From Bacteroidia bacterium (GTDB taxonomy: Bacteria > Bacteroidota > Bacteroidia > DATLTG01): DNA of 59,825 bases. The DNA is taken from positions 1 to 59,825 of the forward strand of contig JBDTAC010000004.1 in NCBI GenBank assembly GCA_039924845.1. Direction: 5' to 3'. The position numbers and the translations under genes were made by a program. Below, in pieces: positions 34,472-43,515 of this stretch (its first letter is position 1; the number at the start of each line of letters is the position of its first letter). A model generated the notes under the pieces. It was not told where the DNA came from, ran no database searches, and saw only the letters and a list, made by a program, of their open reading frames with translations.

Positions 34472-36049
34472 ATGACAAAAAAAACGCTACTTCTATTATT
34501 TATTTTTTTAGGGACACATCAATTTGTTTTTTCTCAAGAGAAAATGAAAATAACTCCTAAAAAAGCGAATGAATATTTCGACAATGGAGATTTTGAAGAT
34601 GCGTTGGATGCCTATATTTCATTATTGGATAAAGATCCTAAAAATGAAAAATACAATTATCGAATTGCAGTGTGTTACCTCAATACAAACATTGATAAAT
34701 CGAAAGCGATTCCGTATTTAGAAATTGTAACGCGCATGGAAAAATACGATCCTGACGCCGAATATTTATTAGGAAGAGCGTATCATTTTGCTTATCGTTT
34801 TGACGATGCCATCAAAGCATACAATGCGTATAAAAAAGAAGGAAAAGGAACTCCTGATAATTTGAATGATGTGGACAGGGAAATTCAATATTGCTTGAAT
34901 GCGAAGGAGCTCATAAAGTTTCCAGTGGATGTAAGTTTTGAAAATTTAGGTCCGAATGTCAATTCCGCTTATGCCGATTATTATCCTTTCATTCCTGGTA
35001 ACGAATCTTTTTTGGTATTTAATTCAAAACGCCCGAATGAAAACGAAAACCGTTCTGCCAACGGACTGTATATTCCAAAAATTTGCATTTCAAAAGTTAC
35101 GAAAGGACAATTCAGTACCTCGGAAATTATGCCTGCACCACTCAATAATGACGATGGAAATAACGAAGTGATTGGTTTGTCAAGTTCAGGAAATACAATG
35201 CTTTTATACCATATTAATTTGAAAGGAGAAGGAGATATTTTTGTTTCGGGAAGTGATGTCAACCGACAATTTTCAAAGCCAGAAAAATTGAATGAAAATA
35301 TTAATTCGAAAAGCGGAGATGAAATTGCTGCTTCTGTAACCGCTGATGGACAAAAAATATTTTTTGCGAGCAATCGTACTGGCGGATTTGGCGGAACGGA
35401 TATTTACATGTCGCAAAAATTACCTACTGGAATTTGGGGTCCTGCCATTAATTTAGGAGCGGATATAAATACCACATTTGACGAAGATTTTCCGAATATT
35501 TCTCCCGACGGAAAAACACTTTATTTCAGTTCAAAAGGACATACCGGAATGGGCGGATACGATATTTTTAAAGCCATTTGGGATGAAGATCAAAAAAAAT
35601 GGACGGATGTTACAAATGTCGGTTATCCGATTAATACGCCCGAAGACAATATGAATTTGCGCGTTTCTGAAACTGGAAGATATGGTTATATCGCGGCTCT
35701 GCGTAAAGGAGGTTACGGCGATTTGGATATTTATCGTGTTACATTTAATAATGTAGAACCCAAATATTCCGTCATAAAAGGAGAAATTGCAAGCAGTGAT
35801 GCTACCAAAAAAGTTTCTTATTCGGATGTTTTCATAACTGTTACCAATAAAAAAACACAGGAAGTTTATGGAAATTATGTGCCCAATTCAAATAATGGAA
35901 AATATGTGATTATAGTTCCTCCGGGAAACTATCATGTAGATATACAAGCTCAAGGATTTACTGATCTTTCAGAGGATGTAGATGTGTTGGATAAAAATTC
36001 TTTTCAAACAGAAATCACTAAAAACGTCGTGCTTAGTCCTGCAAAATAA
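34472..36049 (+). CDS. TPR and PD40 repeat envelope protein
   Basis: A 525-residue exported protein. A signal peptide ends FVFSQEK at about residue 22. TPR-like repeats follow (ANEYFDNGDFEDALDAYISLL), then PD40/WD40-like beta-propeller units (KIFFASNRTGGFGGTDIYMS, TLYFSSKGHTGMGGYDIFKA, YGYIAALRKGGYGDLDIYRV). A carboxypeptidase-regulatory-like end (KYVIIVPPGNYHVDIQAQGF) closes the protein. The architecture resembles PorE and related T9SS-associated proteins, but the C-terminal OmpA domain that anchors those to peptidoglycan is absent. Its stop abuts the rhomboid start (TAAATG), so it heads an operon of four genes. Confidence 0.88.
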   Translation: MTKKTLLLLFIFLGTHQFVFSQEKMKITPKKANEYFDNGDFEDALDAYISLLDKDPKNEKYNYRIAVCYLNTNIDKSKAIPYLEIVTRMEKYDPDAEYLLGRAYHFAYRFDDAIKAYNAYKKEGKGTPDNLNDVDREIQYCLNAKELIKFPVDVSFENLGPNVNSAYADYYPFIPGNESFLVFNSKRPNENENRSANGLYIPKICISKVTKGQFSTSEIMPAPLNNDDGNNEVIGLSSSGNTMLLYHINLKGEGDIFVSGSDVNRQFSKPEKLNENINSKSGDEIAASVTADGQKIFFASNRTGGFGGTDIYMSQKLPTGIWGPAINLGADINTTFDEDFPNISPDGKTLYFSSKGHTGMGGYDIFKAIWDEDQKKWTDVTNVGYPINTPEDNMNLRVSETGRYGYIAALRKGGYGDLDIYRVTFNNVEPKYSVIKGEIASSDATKKVSYSDVFITVTNKKTQEVYGNYVPNSNNGKYVIIVPPGNYHVDIQAQGFTDLSEDVDVLDKNSFQTEITKNVVLSPAK

Positions 36050-36682
36050 ATGGAATCCAACATTGCCATCGTTACCTTTCTCATCATTGGTATCACGTGT
36101 ATTTTCTCCATTTTGGCATTTAATAATCGCGCTATTTTCCAGAAATATATATTCAATGCCTATGCGTTAAATCACGATAAAAAGCAATGGTACCGCTTTT
36201 TTACACACGCTTTTTTACATGCCGATTACATGCACTTGTTTTTTAACATGTTCGTGTTGTATTCCTTCGGAAGCATCCTTGAAAATTATTTTTTCAAAAT
36301 GTATTTTGGAGAAAAAAGTGAATTTTATTTTATTCTTTTATACGTTGGAGGCATTATGATTTCTACCTTTCCTTCGTTTGAAAAAAATAAAAATAACCCT
36401 AATTATAATTCTGTTGGAGCATCGGGAGCTGTTTCTGCAATTGTGTTTTCGTCCATTTTAATGGGACCGAAAATGCCGCTCAATATTTTATTTTTACCGA
36501 TTGATATTCCGGCTTATATTTTTGGTGTATTTTATCTGGCATACGAGTGGTATATGGATCGGCGGAAAAGCGATAACATTGGTCACGATGCGCATTTTTG
36601 GGGCGCTGTTTTCGGATTTGTGTTTACGATAATTCTGAAACCAAGTTTATTTCTCGCTTTTATTCAACAAATTATCGGATGA
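36050..36682 (+). CDS. Rhomboid-family intramembrane serine protease
   Basis: A 210-residue inner-membrane protein with about six membrane segments. The HAFLHADYMHLFFNMFVLYSFG stretch carries the family's loop and asparagine. The catalytic serine is in SVGASGAVSAIV (about residue 126) and the catalytic histidine in IGHDAHFWGAVFGF (about 179). The substrate is unknown. It follows its neighbour with no gap and its stop overlaps the next ATG by 4 bases, so translation is coupled. The iterated motif lies inside the coding region (LENYFF, 36277-36301). Confidence 0.92.
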   Translation: MESNIAIVTFLIIGITCIFSILAFNNRAIFQKYIFNAYALNHDKKQWYRFFTHAFLHADYMHLFFNMFVLYSFGSILENYFFKMYFGEKSEFYFILLYVGGIMISTFPSFEKNKNNPNYNSVGASGAVSAIVFSSILMGPKMPLNILFLPIDIPAYIFGVFYLAYEWYMDRRKSDNIGHDAHFWGAVFGFVFTIILKPSLFLAFIQQIIG

Positions 36683-37164
36683 AAAATAAAGCAGTTTTTT
36701 TAGATCGTGACGGTGTTTTAAATCGTGAAAAAGGCGATTACATCTACGCATTAGAAGAGTTTGAAATTTTACCAGAAGTTTTGGAAACCTTACTTTTTTG
36801 GCAGGAAAAAAAATATATTTTTGTGGTGATAACCAACCAAGGCGGCATCAACAAAGGAATTTACGGGCACGAAGACGTTGAAAAATTACATGACTTTTTG
36901 AAAAATAAATTAGCCGAAAAAAACATTTTCATTCACGAAATTTATTATTGTCCACATCATCCCGATCAAACCAACTGTATTTGTCGCAAACCAGATTCTT
37001 TATTGGTGGAAAAAGGCTTGGCGCGATTTAATATTGACGCATCAAAATCTTTTTTTATTGGCGATAAATTGCGCGATGTACAAGCTGCTGAAAAGGCAGG
37101 CGTCAAAGGAATTTTAATCGAAGCGAATAGTCCTTTATCGGAAGTCAAAAAAATAATTTTCTAA
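36679..37164 (+). CDS. gmhB: HAD phosphatase, GmhB-type
   Basis: A 161-residue HAD-family phosphatase. It begins AVFLDRDGVLNREKGDY with the nucleophile Asp, followed by VVITNQGGINKG. The zinc loop is CPHHPDQTNCICRKPDS, and motif III/IV is FFIGDKLRDVQAAEKAGVKG. This pattern fits D-glycero-beta-D-manno-heptose 1,7-bisphosphate 7-phosphatase; histidinol phosphatase is a less likely alternative. The ATG at 36679 overlaps the rhomboid stop and gives a normal N-terminus, so the 27-residue upstream extension is rejected. gmhA lies at 14779, so both steps of heptose synthesis are encoded in this window but not together. Confidence 0.85.
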   Translation: MKNKAVFLDRDGVLNREKGDYIYALEEFEILPEVLETLLFWQEKKYIFVVITNQGGINKGIYGHEDVEKLHDFLKNKLAEKNIFIHEIYYCPHHPDQTNCICRKPDSLLVEKGLARFNIDASKSFFIGDKLRDVQAAEKAGVKGILIEANSPLSEVKKIIF

Positions 37165-37171
37165 TCCAAAT

Positions 37172-38005
37172 ATGACTTACGTTAATTTCAACGGAAAAAT
37201 AATTTCTCAAAAAAAACTTTCTCTGACTTCTGAAAACAGAGCTTTTCGCTACGGAGATGCCATTTTCGAAAGTATTCGAATGTTTGACGGAAACATTCCA
37301 TTTATAAAGAAACATTTTCTGCGTTTAAAAAAATCAATGAAAATTTTGCAAATGCTTCCGAAAAAAAATTTTTCAGCAAGCTATTTTGAAGAACAATTAA
37401 AAACACTTGCTCAAAAAAATAATTTTTCAAATGCTCGTTTCCGACTCAGTATTTTCAGGAACGACGGCGGCTTTTATACTCCCGAAACGAATGAAATTTC
37501 TTTTTTGATGGAGGCATTTCCGCTTTCAGAAAATAAATTTAAACTAAATTCTGTTGGATATAAAATTGGATTATTCGATGAAATACAAAAAATAAATTCT
37601 TCTATTTCATCCATAAAATCAGCTAACGCATTGCTTTTTGTAATGGCGTCTATTTATAAAACAAAACACGGATTGGATGAATGTTTTATTTTAAATGACA
37701 AAAAAAATATTTCAGAAAGCATTACGTCCAATGTCTTTATAGTGAAGAATGGAAAAATCCTGACACCCTCTATAAACGAAGCTTGCGTATCTGGAATTAT
37801 GCGAGATAAACTTATTGAAATCGCTAAAAAAAACAAATTAATCGTACTCGAAAAAAAAATTTCCGAACAAGATATTTTAAAAGCTGATGAAGTTTTTCTG
37901 ACAAATTCTATCAACGGAATTCGTTGGGTTTCTGCTTATAAAAACAAGCGCTATAACAATAAAATATCTTTTTTTTTGACCGAAAAACTGAACGACAGTT
38001 TATAG
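37172..38005 (+). CDS. Class IV aminotransferase
   Basis: A 277-residue PLP enzyme of fold type IV, related to branched-chain aminotransferase and aminodeoxychorismate lyase (PabC). The N-terminus FNGKIISQKKLSLTSENRAFRYGDAIFESIRM is typical. The PLP lysine is in SSIKSANALL (about residue 149), then ECFILNDKKNISESITSNVF follows and VSGIMRDKLIEIA closes the phosphate-binding region. Substrate choice among branched-chain, D-amino or aminodeoxychorismate cannot be made. It is the last gene of the operon, ending 12 bases before the convergent esterase. Confidence 0.85.
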   Translation: MTYVNFNGKIISQKKLSLTSENRAFRYGDAIFESIRMFDGNIPFIKKHFLRLKKSMKILQMLPKKNFSASYFEEQLKTLAQKNNFSNARFRLSIFRNDGGFYTPETNEISFLMEAFPLSENKFKLNSVGYKIGLFDEIQKINSSISSIKSANALLFVMASIYKTKHGLDECFILNDKKNISESITSNVFIVKNGKILTPSINEACVSGIMRDKLIEIAKKNKLIVLEKKISEQDILKADEVFLTNSINGIRWVSAYKNKRYNNKISFFLTEKLNDSL

Positions 38006-38017
38006 TTTAATCTTATT

Positions 38018-39493
38018 TTATTGAGTAGGCAAAACAAGCATTTTGCAATTTCCCTGACCAAACTCTCCAATTAAATCAGCAAAATAAATACCTGTTGAAA
38101 ATTTATTTTTCAAGAAAATTTTATTCCCAATTACATTATAAGAAACAGACATTTTTTCTCCAACAGAATTATAAATAACAATACTTTTTAATTCGCTCAA
38201 ATTAAAATTAGTCATCAGCAAACTATTGTCGGCACTACAAAAAACAATCTTACCATTTTGTTTCGCAATATTAACAACACCATTTGTACTATTTACCAAA
38301 ACATACAACGAAGCCTCATCATTAATACAGCCAGCAGCAGTAGTTTCAGTAACGGAAACGTTTCCACTAATGGTATCAAAATTTACAGTTATGCTGTTAG
38401 TTCCTTGTCCGCCCACAATTTGCGCATGCGTTGGAACTGTCCAATTATAGGTTGATCCAATAGTATTGGGAACTGAATAAACAATATTTGCAGCATATTG
38501 ATTCACCAAAATAGAACCTGTAATAATATAAGGTTGTTTCAAAATTCCGAAGAAATCGGCAGCCCAATAAGTAGAATGGAATTTATGTTCTTCAATGGAA
38601 TACGTTGCTATGGCACCACCTTGTCGCGGACAACTTCCAGTATCAATAGCAATTCCGTGCGGCATTCCAGTAATTTTATAATAATACACCACCGGATTAT
38701 TGGAGCTGTCATTATAAATAGTTTGCTCCACATTTGCATTTCCTTGAAATGAATTATAAGTTGAATCTACTATTTGATCCGCATGATTTAGATTCGTCCA
38801 TTGTTTAATTAATTCTGTTGCATTATTAATATTCACAACGAAATCAGCTGTTCCGTGAAAGATAGCCAGCTTCGGAAAAGGACCAGTATACGTCGGATTT
38901 TGCGCTCTTACTAATGCTCTCCATTGCGAAGGTATATTGGTTACTAAGCCATCTTCTGCATACGTTGTAGTCAAAACGGAAGTAGCCGCTTTGTAAGGCA
39001 AACCGCTCATTTCGGCACCTTTATGAAACAATTCAGGGTAAGCAGCAAGCATCGCCACCGTCATCGCTGCTCCAGCAGAAAGTCCGGTTACAAAAATTCG
39101 AGTTGTATCAATATCATAATTAGCTACCATATAATCGCGCATTTGCTTTATCGAAAGCGCTTCGCCCATGTTACGATTCACATCCGTTGTGTCAAACCAA
39201 TTAAAACAAAGACTACTGTTATTTGCAATTACTTGTTCGGGATAAATCACATAAAATAGATGTCTGTCTGCTAATTTATCCCAGCCTGTTTCGTGTGCAT
39301 ATTCCAAAGCCGTTTCGGTACAACCGTGCAATGCAATCACAAGTGGAGCTGGACCTGTAATTCCGGAAGGAACATATTTATACATATTCAAATTTCCAGG
39401 ATTAGAACCGAAACCAAGCACCTGCGCTTGCGCATTCAGATAAAAAATACCGCAACAAATAAAAAGAAGAGTGATGTATGTTTTTAATTTCAT
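38018..39493 (-). CDS. T9SS-sorted PHB-depolymerase-type esterase
   Basis: A 491-residue secreted hydrolase. A signal peptide ends LNAQAQ at about residue 24. The esterase domain (Esterase_PHB/feruloyl-esterase type) begins PLVIALHGCTETALEYA. The lipase box is TGLSAGAAM with the nucleophile serine, and the His region is AIDTGSCPRQGG or similar near residue 284. A PKD/Ig-like domain follows (YNWTVPTHAQIVGGQG to VTETTAAGC), and the C-terminus is a T9SS type A sorting signal ending in a lysine-rich LVLPTQ. The substrate could be a polyester or a feruloyl-like ester. The gene is monocistronic and flanked by repeats upstream. Confidence 0.9.
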   Translation of the reverse strand: MKLKTYITLLFICCGIFYLNAQAQVLGFGSNPGNLNMYKYVPSGITGPAPLVIALHGCTETALEYAHETGWDKLADRHLFYVIYPEQVIANNSSLCFNWFDTTDVNRNMGEALSIKQMRDYMVANYDIDTTRIFVTGLSAGAAMTVAMLAAYPELFHKGAEMSGLPYKAATSVLTTTYAEDGLVTNIPSQWRALVRAQNPTYTGPFPKLAIFHGTADFVVNINNATELIKQWTNLNHADQIVDSTYNSFQGNANVEQTIYNDSSNNPVVYYYKITGMPHGIAIDTGSCPRQGGAIATYSIEEHKFHSTYWAADFFGILKQPYIITGSILVNQYAANIVYSVPNTIGSTYNWTVPTHAQIVGGQGTNSITVNFDTISGNVSVTETTAAGCINDEASLYVLVNSTNGVVNIAKQNGKIVFCSADNSLLMTNFNLSELKSIVIYNSVGEKMSVSYNVIGNKIFLKNKFSTGIYFADLIGEFGQGNCKMLVLPTQ

Positions 39494-39528
39494 GGAAAAA
39501 TATAATTTGATGCTAAATTAAGAAATAA

Positions 39529-39771
39529 ATTAAACGGGGTAACTTACCTTTTAGCGCGGATGCGTGTTCACCTGACGAAATTGCAGCTCACGCTATAGCG
39601 GACGAGAGGGAACATAAAGAAATTGATACGGCAAGTGTCGCGAACGATAGTTCGAGTTCGGAAATCAATGCTCCTACTCTGGCGGACGACACTCAGGATG
39701 CGGAAATTGAATTACAATTGGGTCTGTTCATTAAACTGTGTCAGTCACCTCCTCAAGCGAGGAACTAACAA
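39529..39771 (+). other. GC-richer fragment with an uninterrupted frame, no start codon
   Basis: This stretch is richer in G and C than its surroundings. One frame stays open for about 80 codons, from a stop at 39526 to the TAA at 39769, and would read with acidic stretches (PDEIAAHAIADE, TLADDTQDAEIE), but contains no ATG. GCGGACGA-N13-GAAATTGA appears twice (39598 and 39682), so the segment includes an internal repeat of 84-base period. It may be a decayed gene piece or an intergenic repeat element. The sequence near 39729-39750 (TTCATTAAACTGTGTCAGTC) resembles an insertion-sequence end, but I could not confirm one. Confidence 0.35.
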
Positions 39772-39822
39772 TTTATCCCCATCATGGAGGGAGCGGGGGG
39801 GAGGAAAAAAGAAAACAGAGCC

Positions 39823-39847
39823 GTCATTCTGAACTTGATTCAGAATC
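39823..39847. repeat. GTCATTCTGAA palindrome, second copy
   Basis: GTCATTCTGAACTTGATTCAG and following bases form an imperfect palindrome related to the one at 3190-3215. Both are followed by a GCG-rich stretch. Confidence 0.65.
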
Positions 39848-39891
39848 AGAGCGAAGGATTTAAATAATGGAGAATTGAAAAATCCAATATC

Positions 39892-39913
39892 AGAAAAATA
39901 TTTTTTCAAAGCG
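39892..39913. repeat. Iterated A/T quasi-palindrome (intergenic)
   Basis: CAGAAAAATATTTTTTCAAA, located between the GTCATTCTGAA palindrome and the inverted TTTTTGGCTT repeat, mirroring the order found near 32.7 kb. Confidence 0.65.
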
Positions 39914-39970
39914 GAGCGCGAGCCGGAAAAGGTAGCGGGGGTTGAGCCAGCTTGTGCGTGAGCCGATAGC

Positions 39971-40013
39971 CTTTTCTTGAGTTTTTTGTTTCTTTTTGGG
40001 TTAAGCCAAAAAG
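39971..40013 (-). repeat. Second dispersed repeat family, copy 2 (inverted)
   Basis: On the minus strand this reads CTTTTTGGCTTAACCCAAAAAG, then AAACAAAAAACTCAAGAAAAG. It matches the 32676-32717 copy over about 42 bases with two or three differences. The 39494-40154 gap therefore contains four elements: GC-richer fragment, GTCATTCTGAA palindrome, A/T motif and this repeat. Confidence 0.8.
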
Positions 40014-40154
40014 ACAATTTTCAAACAGGAAAAAAGGAAATCGGATTATAAGCGCGGATTTAGTGTCAGATTGGCGACGAGCAAATTTTTAATCCAAAAA
40101 TCAAAACCATTTATTTTTAGCATTTTTGAAAACAAATTACCATTGATAAATACT

Positions 40155-41204
40155 ATGACAACGGATCCATTTCAAAAAATAATTTTCGGAATCCTTATTT
40201 TGACAAGTATTTTATCCTGTCAAAAACCTTCCAAAAAAGTAATTACGCACGGATTTTATTATTGGAAAACCGATTTCAAAATTTCGTCCAACGAGCGAGA
40301 AATGCTGCATCAATGCGATGTAAAAAAGTTATACGTACGCTTTTTTGATGTGAATTTGGATGCGGAAACAAATCTCGCAAAACCAATTCAGCCAATTGTT
40401 TTTAGCGATCATTTTCCTGCCGGAATACAAATCATTCCTGTTGTATTTATTACCAACGAAACACTTTTAAAAACAGACAGCTCGCAAATAGAAACACTTG
40501 GAAAAAACATTGCGGATAAATTAGAGGAGATGATTAAACAGTCTGTAAATACTGGAGTTTCCGAAATTCAATTGGATTGTGATTGGAGCGCATTAACCAA
40601 AAATAAATACTTTAATTTAATTCGAAATATCCGCCCGATTGCAGAACAAAATCATTGGAAAATTTCAGCCACGATTCGTTTGTATCAAGAAAAATATTTT
40701 ACAATTACAGGTGTTCCGCCTGTGGACAGAGGCACTTTGATGGCTTACAATATGCAACCTTTAACCAATCCGAAAATAGAAAATTCCATTTTAGATGTGG
40801 AAGAAGAAAAAAAATACATCGGAAATTTAGCCAATTATCCTTTAAAATTAGATGTTGTTTTACCCATTTTTTACTGGGGCGTTTTGTTCCGAAACAACCA
40901 TTTCTACGGCATTTTAAATAACCTTTCAGATTCGGTTTTGAAAAATAATTTTTCGTTTAATAAAATTGCTGAAAACGTGTACGAAGCAAAAACAGATGTC
41001 GATTTGAATACTTTTCATTTGTATCAACACGATCAAATTCGATTAGAAAATTGTTCGGAAGAGGCACTCGAAAAAAGTATTTCTATGATCGCATCAAAAA
41101 ACAAAACAGATTCGCTTAGCTTTAGCTTTTTTAGTTTAGACTCGCTGTTAATTAAACCTTTTGGATATGAAAAAATTAATTCTTTGTTCGCTCGCTATCG
41201 TTAG
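40155..41204 (+). CDS. Lipoprotein with TIM-barrel-like domain, unknown function
   Basis: A 349-residue predicted lipoprotein. The ATG at 40155 is preferred, because it places a signal and lipobox (ILTSILSC) correctly. The 28-residue upstream extension opens only at a TTG. The mature domain contains THGFYYWKTDF, KLYVRFFDVN, GVSEIQLDCDWSALTKNKYF and KISATIRLYQEKYF. This pattern of beta strands ending in acidic and aromatic residues recalls a TIM barrel of glycosidase type, possibly like DUF3142. No catalytic pair is certain. Its end overlaps the next gene by 38 bases. Confidence 0.7.
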   Translation: MTTDPFQKIIFGILILTSILSCQKPSKKVITHGFYYWKTDFKISSNEREMLHQCDVKKLYVRFFDVNLDAETNLAKPIQPIVFSDHFPAGIQIIPVVFITNETLLKTDSSQIETLGKNIADKLEEMIKQSVNTGVSEIQLDCDWSALTKNKYFNLIRNIRPIAEQNHWKISATIRLYQEKYFTITGVPPVDRGTLMAYNMQPLTNPKIENSILDVEEEKKYIGNLANYPLKLDVVLPIFYWGVLFRNNHFYGILNNLSDSVLKNNFSFNKIAENVYEAKTDVDLNTFHLYQHDQIRLENCSEEALEKSISMIASKNKTDSLSFSFFSLDSLLIKPFGYEKINSLFARYR

Positions 41205-43512
41205 TATTCTGGCTATTTGTTTTCGTAAAAATATTTTGAAAGCTTGTACAGAAATGACCGACCCAGGAATTTTCCGCGTTATTTTTTTTAGCCCAGATTT
41301 ACAAAGTGATAAAAGCAATTATCCTTTTTTTTATAGCTACCAATCCGTTTATCAAAGAGACGAACCTTCAAATCCTGTGGACACGAATATCGGTGAATGG
41401 GAAAATTATTTCCAACATCAAGCTCCGAAAAAAGACATACAAAAAGTGGTGTACAATTTAAAGGTTTCAGTACTCGAAAGCATTCAACAAAATAAAACCG
41501 TTCCTGATTCTTTATCCAATAATAAATGTCTCGTTTTACTCAATCAAGCAAAATACAAAGAAGCACTCGCCTATCTTATTTTCGCCAAAAACTGCGAACC
41601 ATTTGTAACATTTCCAGCTGATCCTTGGGATCCATTACCAAGAGATACCGCTAAAATGCCGGCTCTTATCACTTTGGGAGAAAGTGATTATAAAAAAACA
41701 AAAGATGCATATCTGAAACTACGTTATGCCTATCAGATAGTCCGCTTGGCGGGTTATAGCGGTGATAATGCATTATGTATAAAATTGTACGATGAAGATG
41801 TTGTACATTCAAAAGTAAAAAGCACCATTCAAAACTGGGCATTGTTGATTAAAGCTGTTGCCCTCATCAACACAGGAAAAACAGACGAGGGAGATTATTT
41901 ATTATCGCACGTTTTTGATAATTGTGCTGAAAAAAAAATTGTCGTATTCCAATATTTTCATGAATCCAGAATAGCTGAAAACAACATAGAATCCTTACTG
42001 GCATTGTGTAAAAACAATCACGAAAAAGCGGTAATCATGGCAATGCAAGCAACAGGAAATAACTATTTTTCTCCGCAAGCATTAATGAGCGTTTATCAAT
42101 ACGAACCCAATTCTCCATTACTCGAAAATTTATTAATTCGAGAAATAGGTAAAATAGAAGACGTGATTATGACACGAAAAATTTATGCTTCTGCTGCTAA
42201 TGAAGGCGAAGTATACGAACAAGATTCCACAACTATAGATCCGAAAAATTTAACAAAAGATACGCAAACAAGTTTGAACCAACTCCAAATCATTGTCCAA
42301 AATTTTATTGATGAAAATAAAATAAAAAACAAGGCGTTGCTGTATTTATCAAAAAGCTACCTTTCTTTATTAGAGGGTAATACCGGCGATTGCAACAAAG
42401 CATTGGATACTGCAAAATCTTTTTGCGAAGGCAATGTAAAAATGGAAGAGGAACGCCATTTTCTACTTATTTTAAATCGAATTAATTCGTACAAAATTCT
42501 TACTCCTAAAATTGAAAATGAAATGGTTCCCGATTTGCTTTGGCTTTCAAAATGCAAACCTATCAATACTTCTATTCAGCCAGAACCTTCGCTTTATGCG
42601 AATATTATGCGCATATTAGCCTATAAATACGAAGTACAAAAAGATTTACCGAAAGCAATCGTGTGCTTTAATAAAAGTGGGGTTATTTATTTAAATTTAG
42701 GCGAACCTTACGATTTAATTTCAAGATGTACTAATCACCATACATTGGCTGATTTACACGAATTACTTTTCAAGAAAAACAAAAATGAGTACGAAACTTT
42801 AATTACAGACAGTTTTCAATTCAATAAAAATAGGATGCTTGACTTTGAAGGTACTTTGTATTTGAAAGAATATAATTTTGCTGCTGCTGCTGAAAAATAT
42901 GCACAAATCACAAACGATTATTGGAAAAAAGATCCTTTTAAAACGTATTTAGCAGCTAATTCATTTGCTGTGCAAATAATAGACACACATGCTAAGACAA
43001 AGGCAGACACTGTTATTTACAACAAATACACTTTTTGTGAAAAAATGTTGAATTTACTGAAAAAGAAGGATGCAAATTCTTTATACGAAGCTGCTAATGG
43101 TTATTACAATATGACTTATTACGGAAATTCTTGGTTGCTGGTAGAAGACGAATGGAGTGGCGCCGACTTGGAACTTTTTAATGACACAACATTTGATGCT
43201 ACTATGCCCGAATACGATAAAAATCCTCAAAATAAGATTTTTATAAAAGATTATTTTCATTGTACCACTGCAAAAGAATATTATTTAAAAGCGATGAATG
43301 CCTCTAAAGACAATGAGTTTAAAGCGCAATGTTGTTTTATGGCAGCAAAATGTGAGCAAGCAGAAAAAAATACTTATGATTCAACGAATGTTCAAAAATC
43401 AGAACAATTTGAATTGTTAAAAAAGGATTTCAGCAATACAATTTATTATAAAAACAGGCTGCAAGAATGTGCTTTGTTGAAAGATTTTGTGGCATATAAA
43501 AACATGCATTAA
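41167..43512 (+). CDS. Large exported protein with TPR-like helical repeats, unknown function
   Basis: A 781-residue protein, start placed at ATG 41167, since the frame's earlier TTG is less likely. A signal-type hydrophobic segment (KKLILCSLAIVSILAICF) is at the N-terminus. A compact region follows with PADPWDPLPRDTAKMPALIT near 156-176. Most of the rest looks helical with repeated LLxLAxxxxxY spacing and several AEKYAxI units, similar to TPR folds, and one stretch near 640 lists polar contacts (YGNSWLLVEDEWSGADLELF). I know no family. The 38-base overlap with the preceding lipoprotein implies translational coupling, so the two probably work together at the envelope. Confidence 0.65.
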   Translation: MKKLILCSLAIVSILAICFRKNILKACTEMTDPGIFRVIFFSPDLQSDKSNYPFFYSYQSVYQRDEPSNPVDTNIGEWENYFQHQAPKKDIQKVVYNLKVSVLESIQQNKTVPDSLSNNKCLVLLNQAKYKEALAYLIFAKNCEPFVTFPADPWDPLPRDTAKMPALITLGESDYKKTKDAYLKLRYAYQIVRLAGYSGDNALCIKLYDEDVVHSKVKSTIQNWALLIKAVALINTGKTDEGDYLLSHVFDNCAEKKIVVFQYFHESRIAENNIESLLALCKNNHEKAVIMAMQATGNNYFSPQALMSVYQYEPNSPLLENLLIREIGKIEDVIMTRKIYASAANEGEVYEQDSTTIDPKNLTKDTQTSLNQLQIIVQNFIDENKIKNKALLYLSKSYLSLLEGNTGDCNKALDTAKSFCEGNVKMEEERHFLLILNRINSYKILTPKIENEMVPDLLWLSKCKPINTSIQPEPSLYANIMRILAYKYEVQKDLPKAIVCFNKSGVIYLNLGEPYDLISRCTNHHTLADLHELLFKKNKNEYETLITDSFQFNKNRMLDFEGTLYLKEYNFAAAAEKYAQITNDYWKKDPFKTYLAANSFAVQIIDTHAKTKADTVIYNKYTFCEKMLNLLKKKDANSLYEAANGYYNMTYYGNSWLLVEDEWSGADLELFNDTTFDATMPEYDKNPQNKIFIKDYFHCTTAKEYYLKAMNASKDNEFKAQCCFMAAKCEQAEKNTYDSTNVQKSEQFELLKKDFSNTIYYKNRLQECALLKDFVAYKNMH

Positions 43513-43515
43513 AAA

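Noticed and set aside
39745-40017. 90-codon minus-strand frame in the repeat gap
   Set aside because: It reads through the palindrome, A/T motif and TTTTTGGCTT repeat and is therefore a by-product of repeats.
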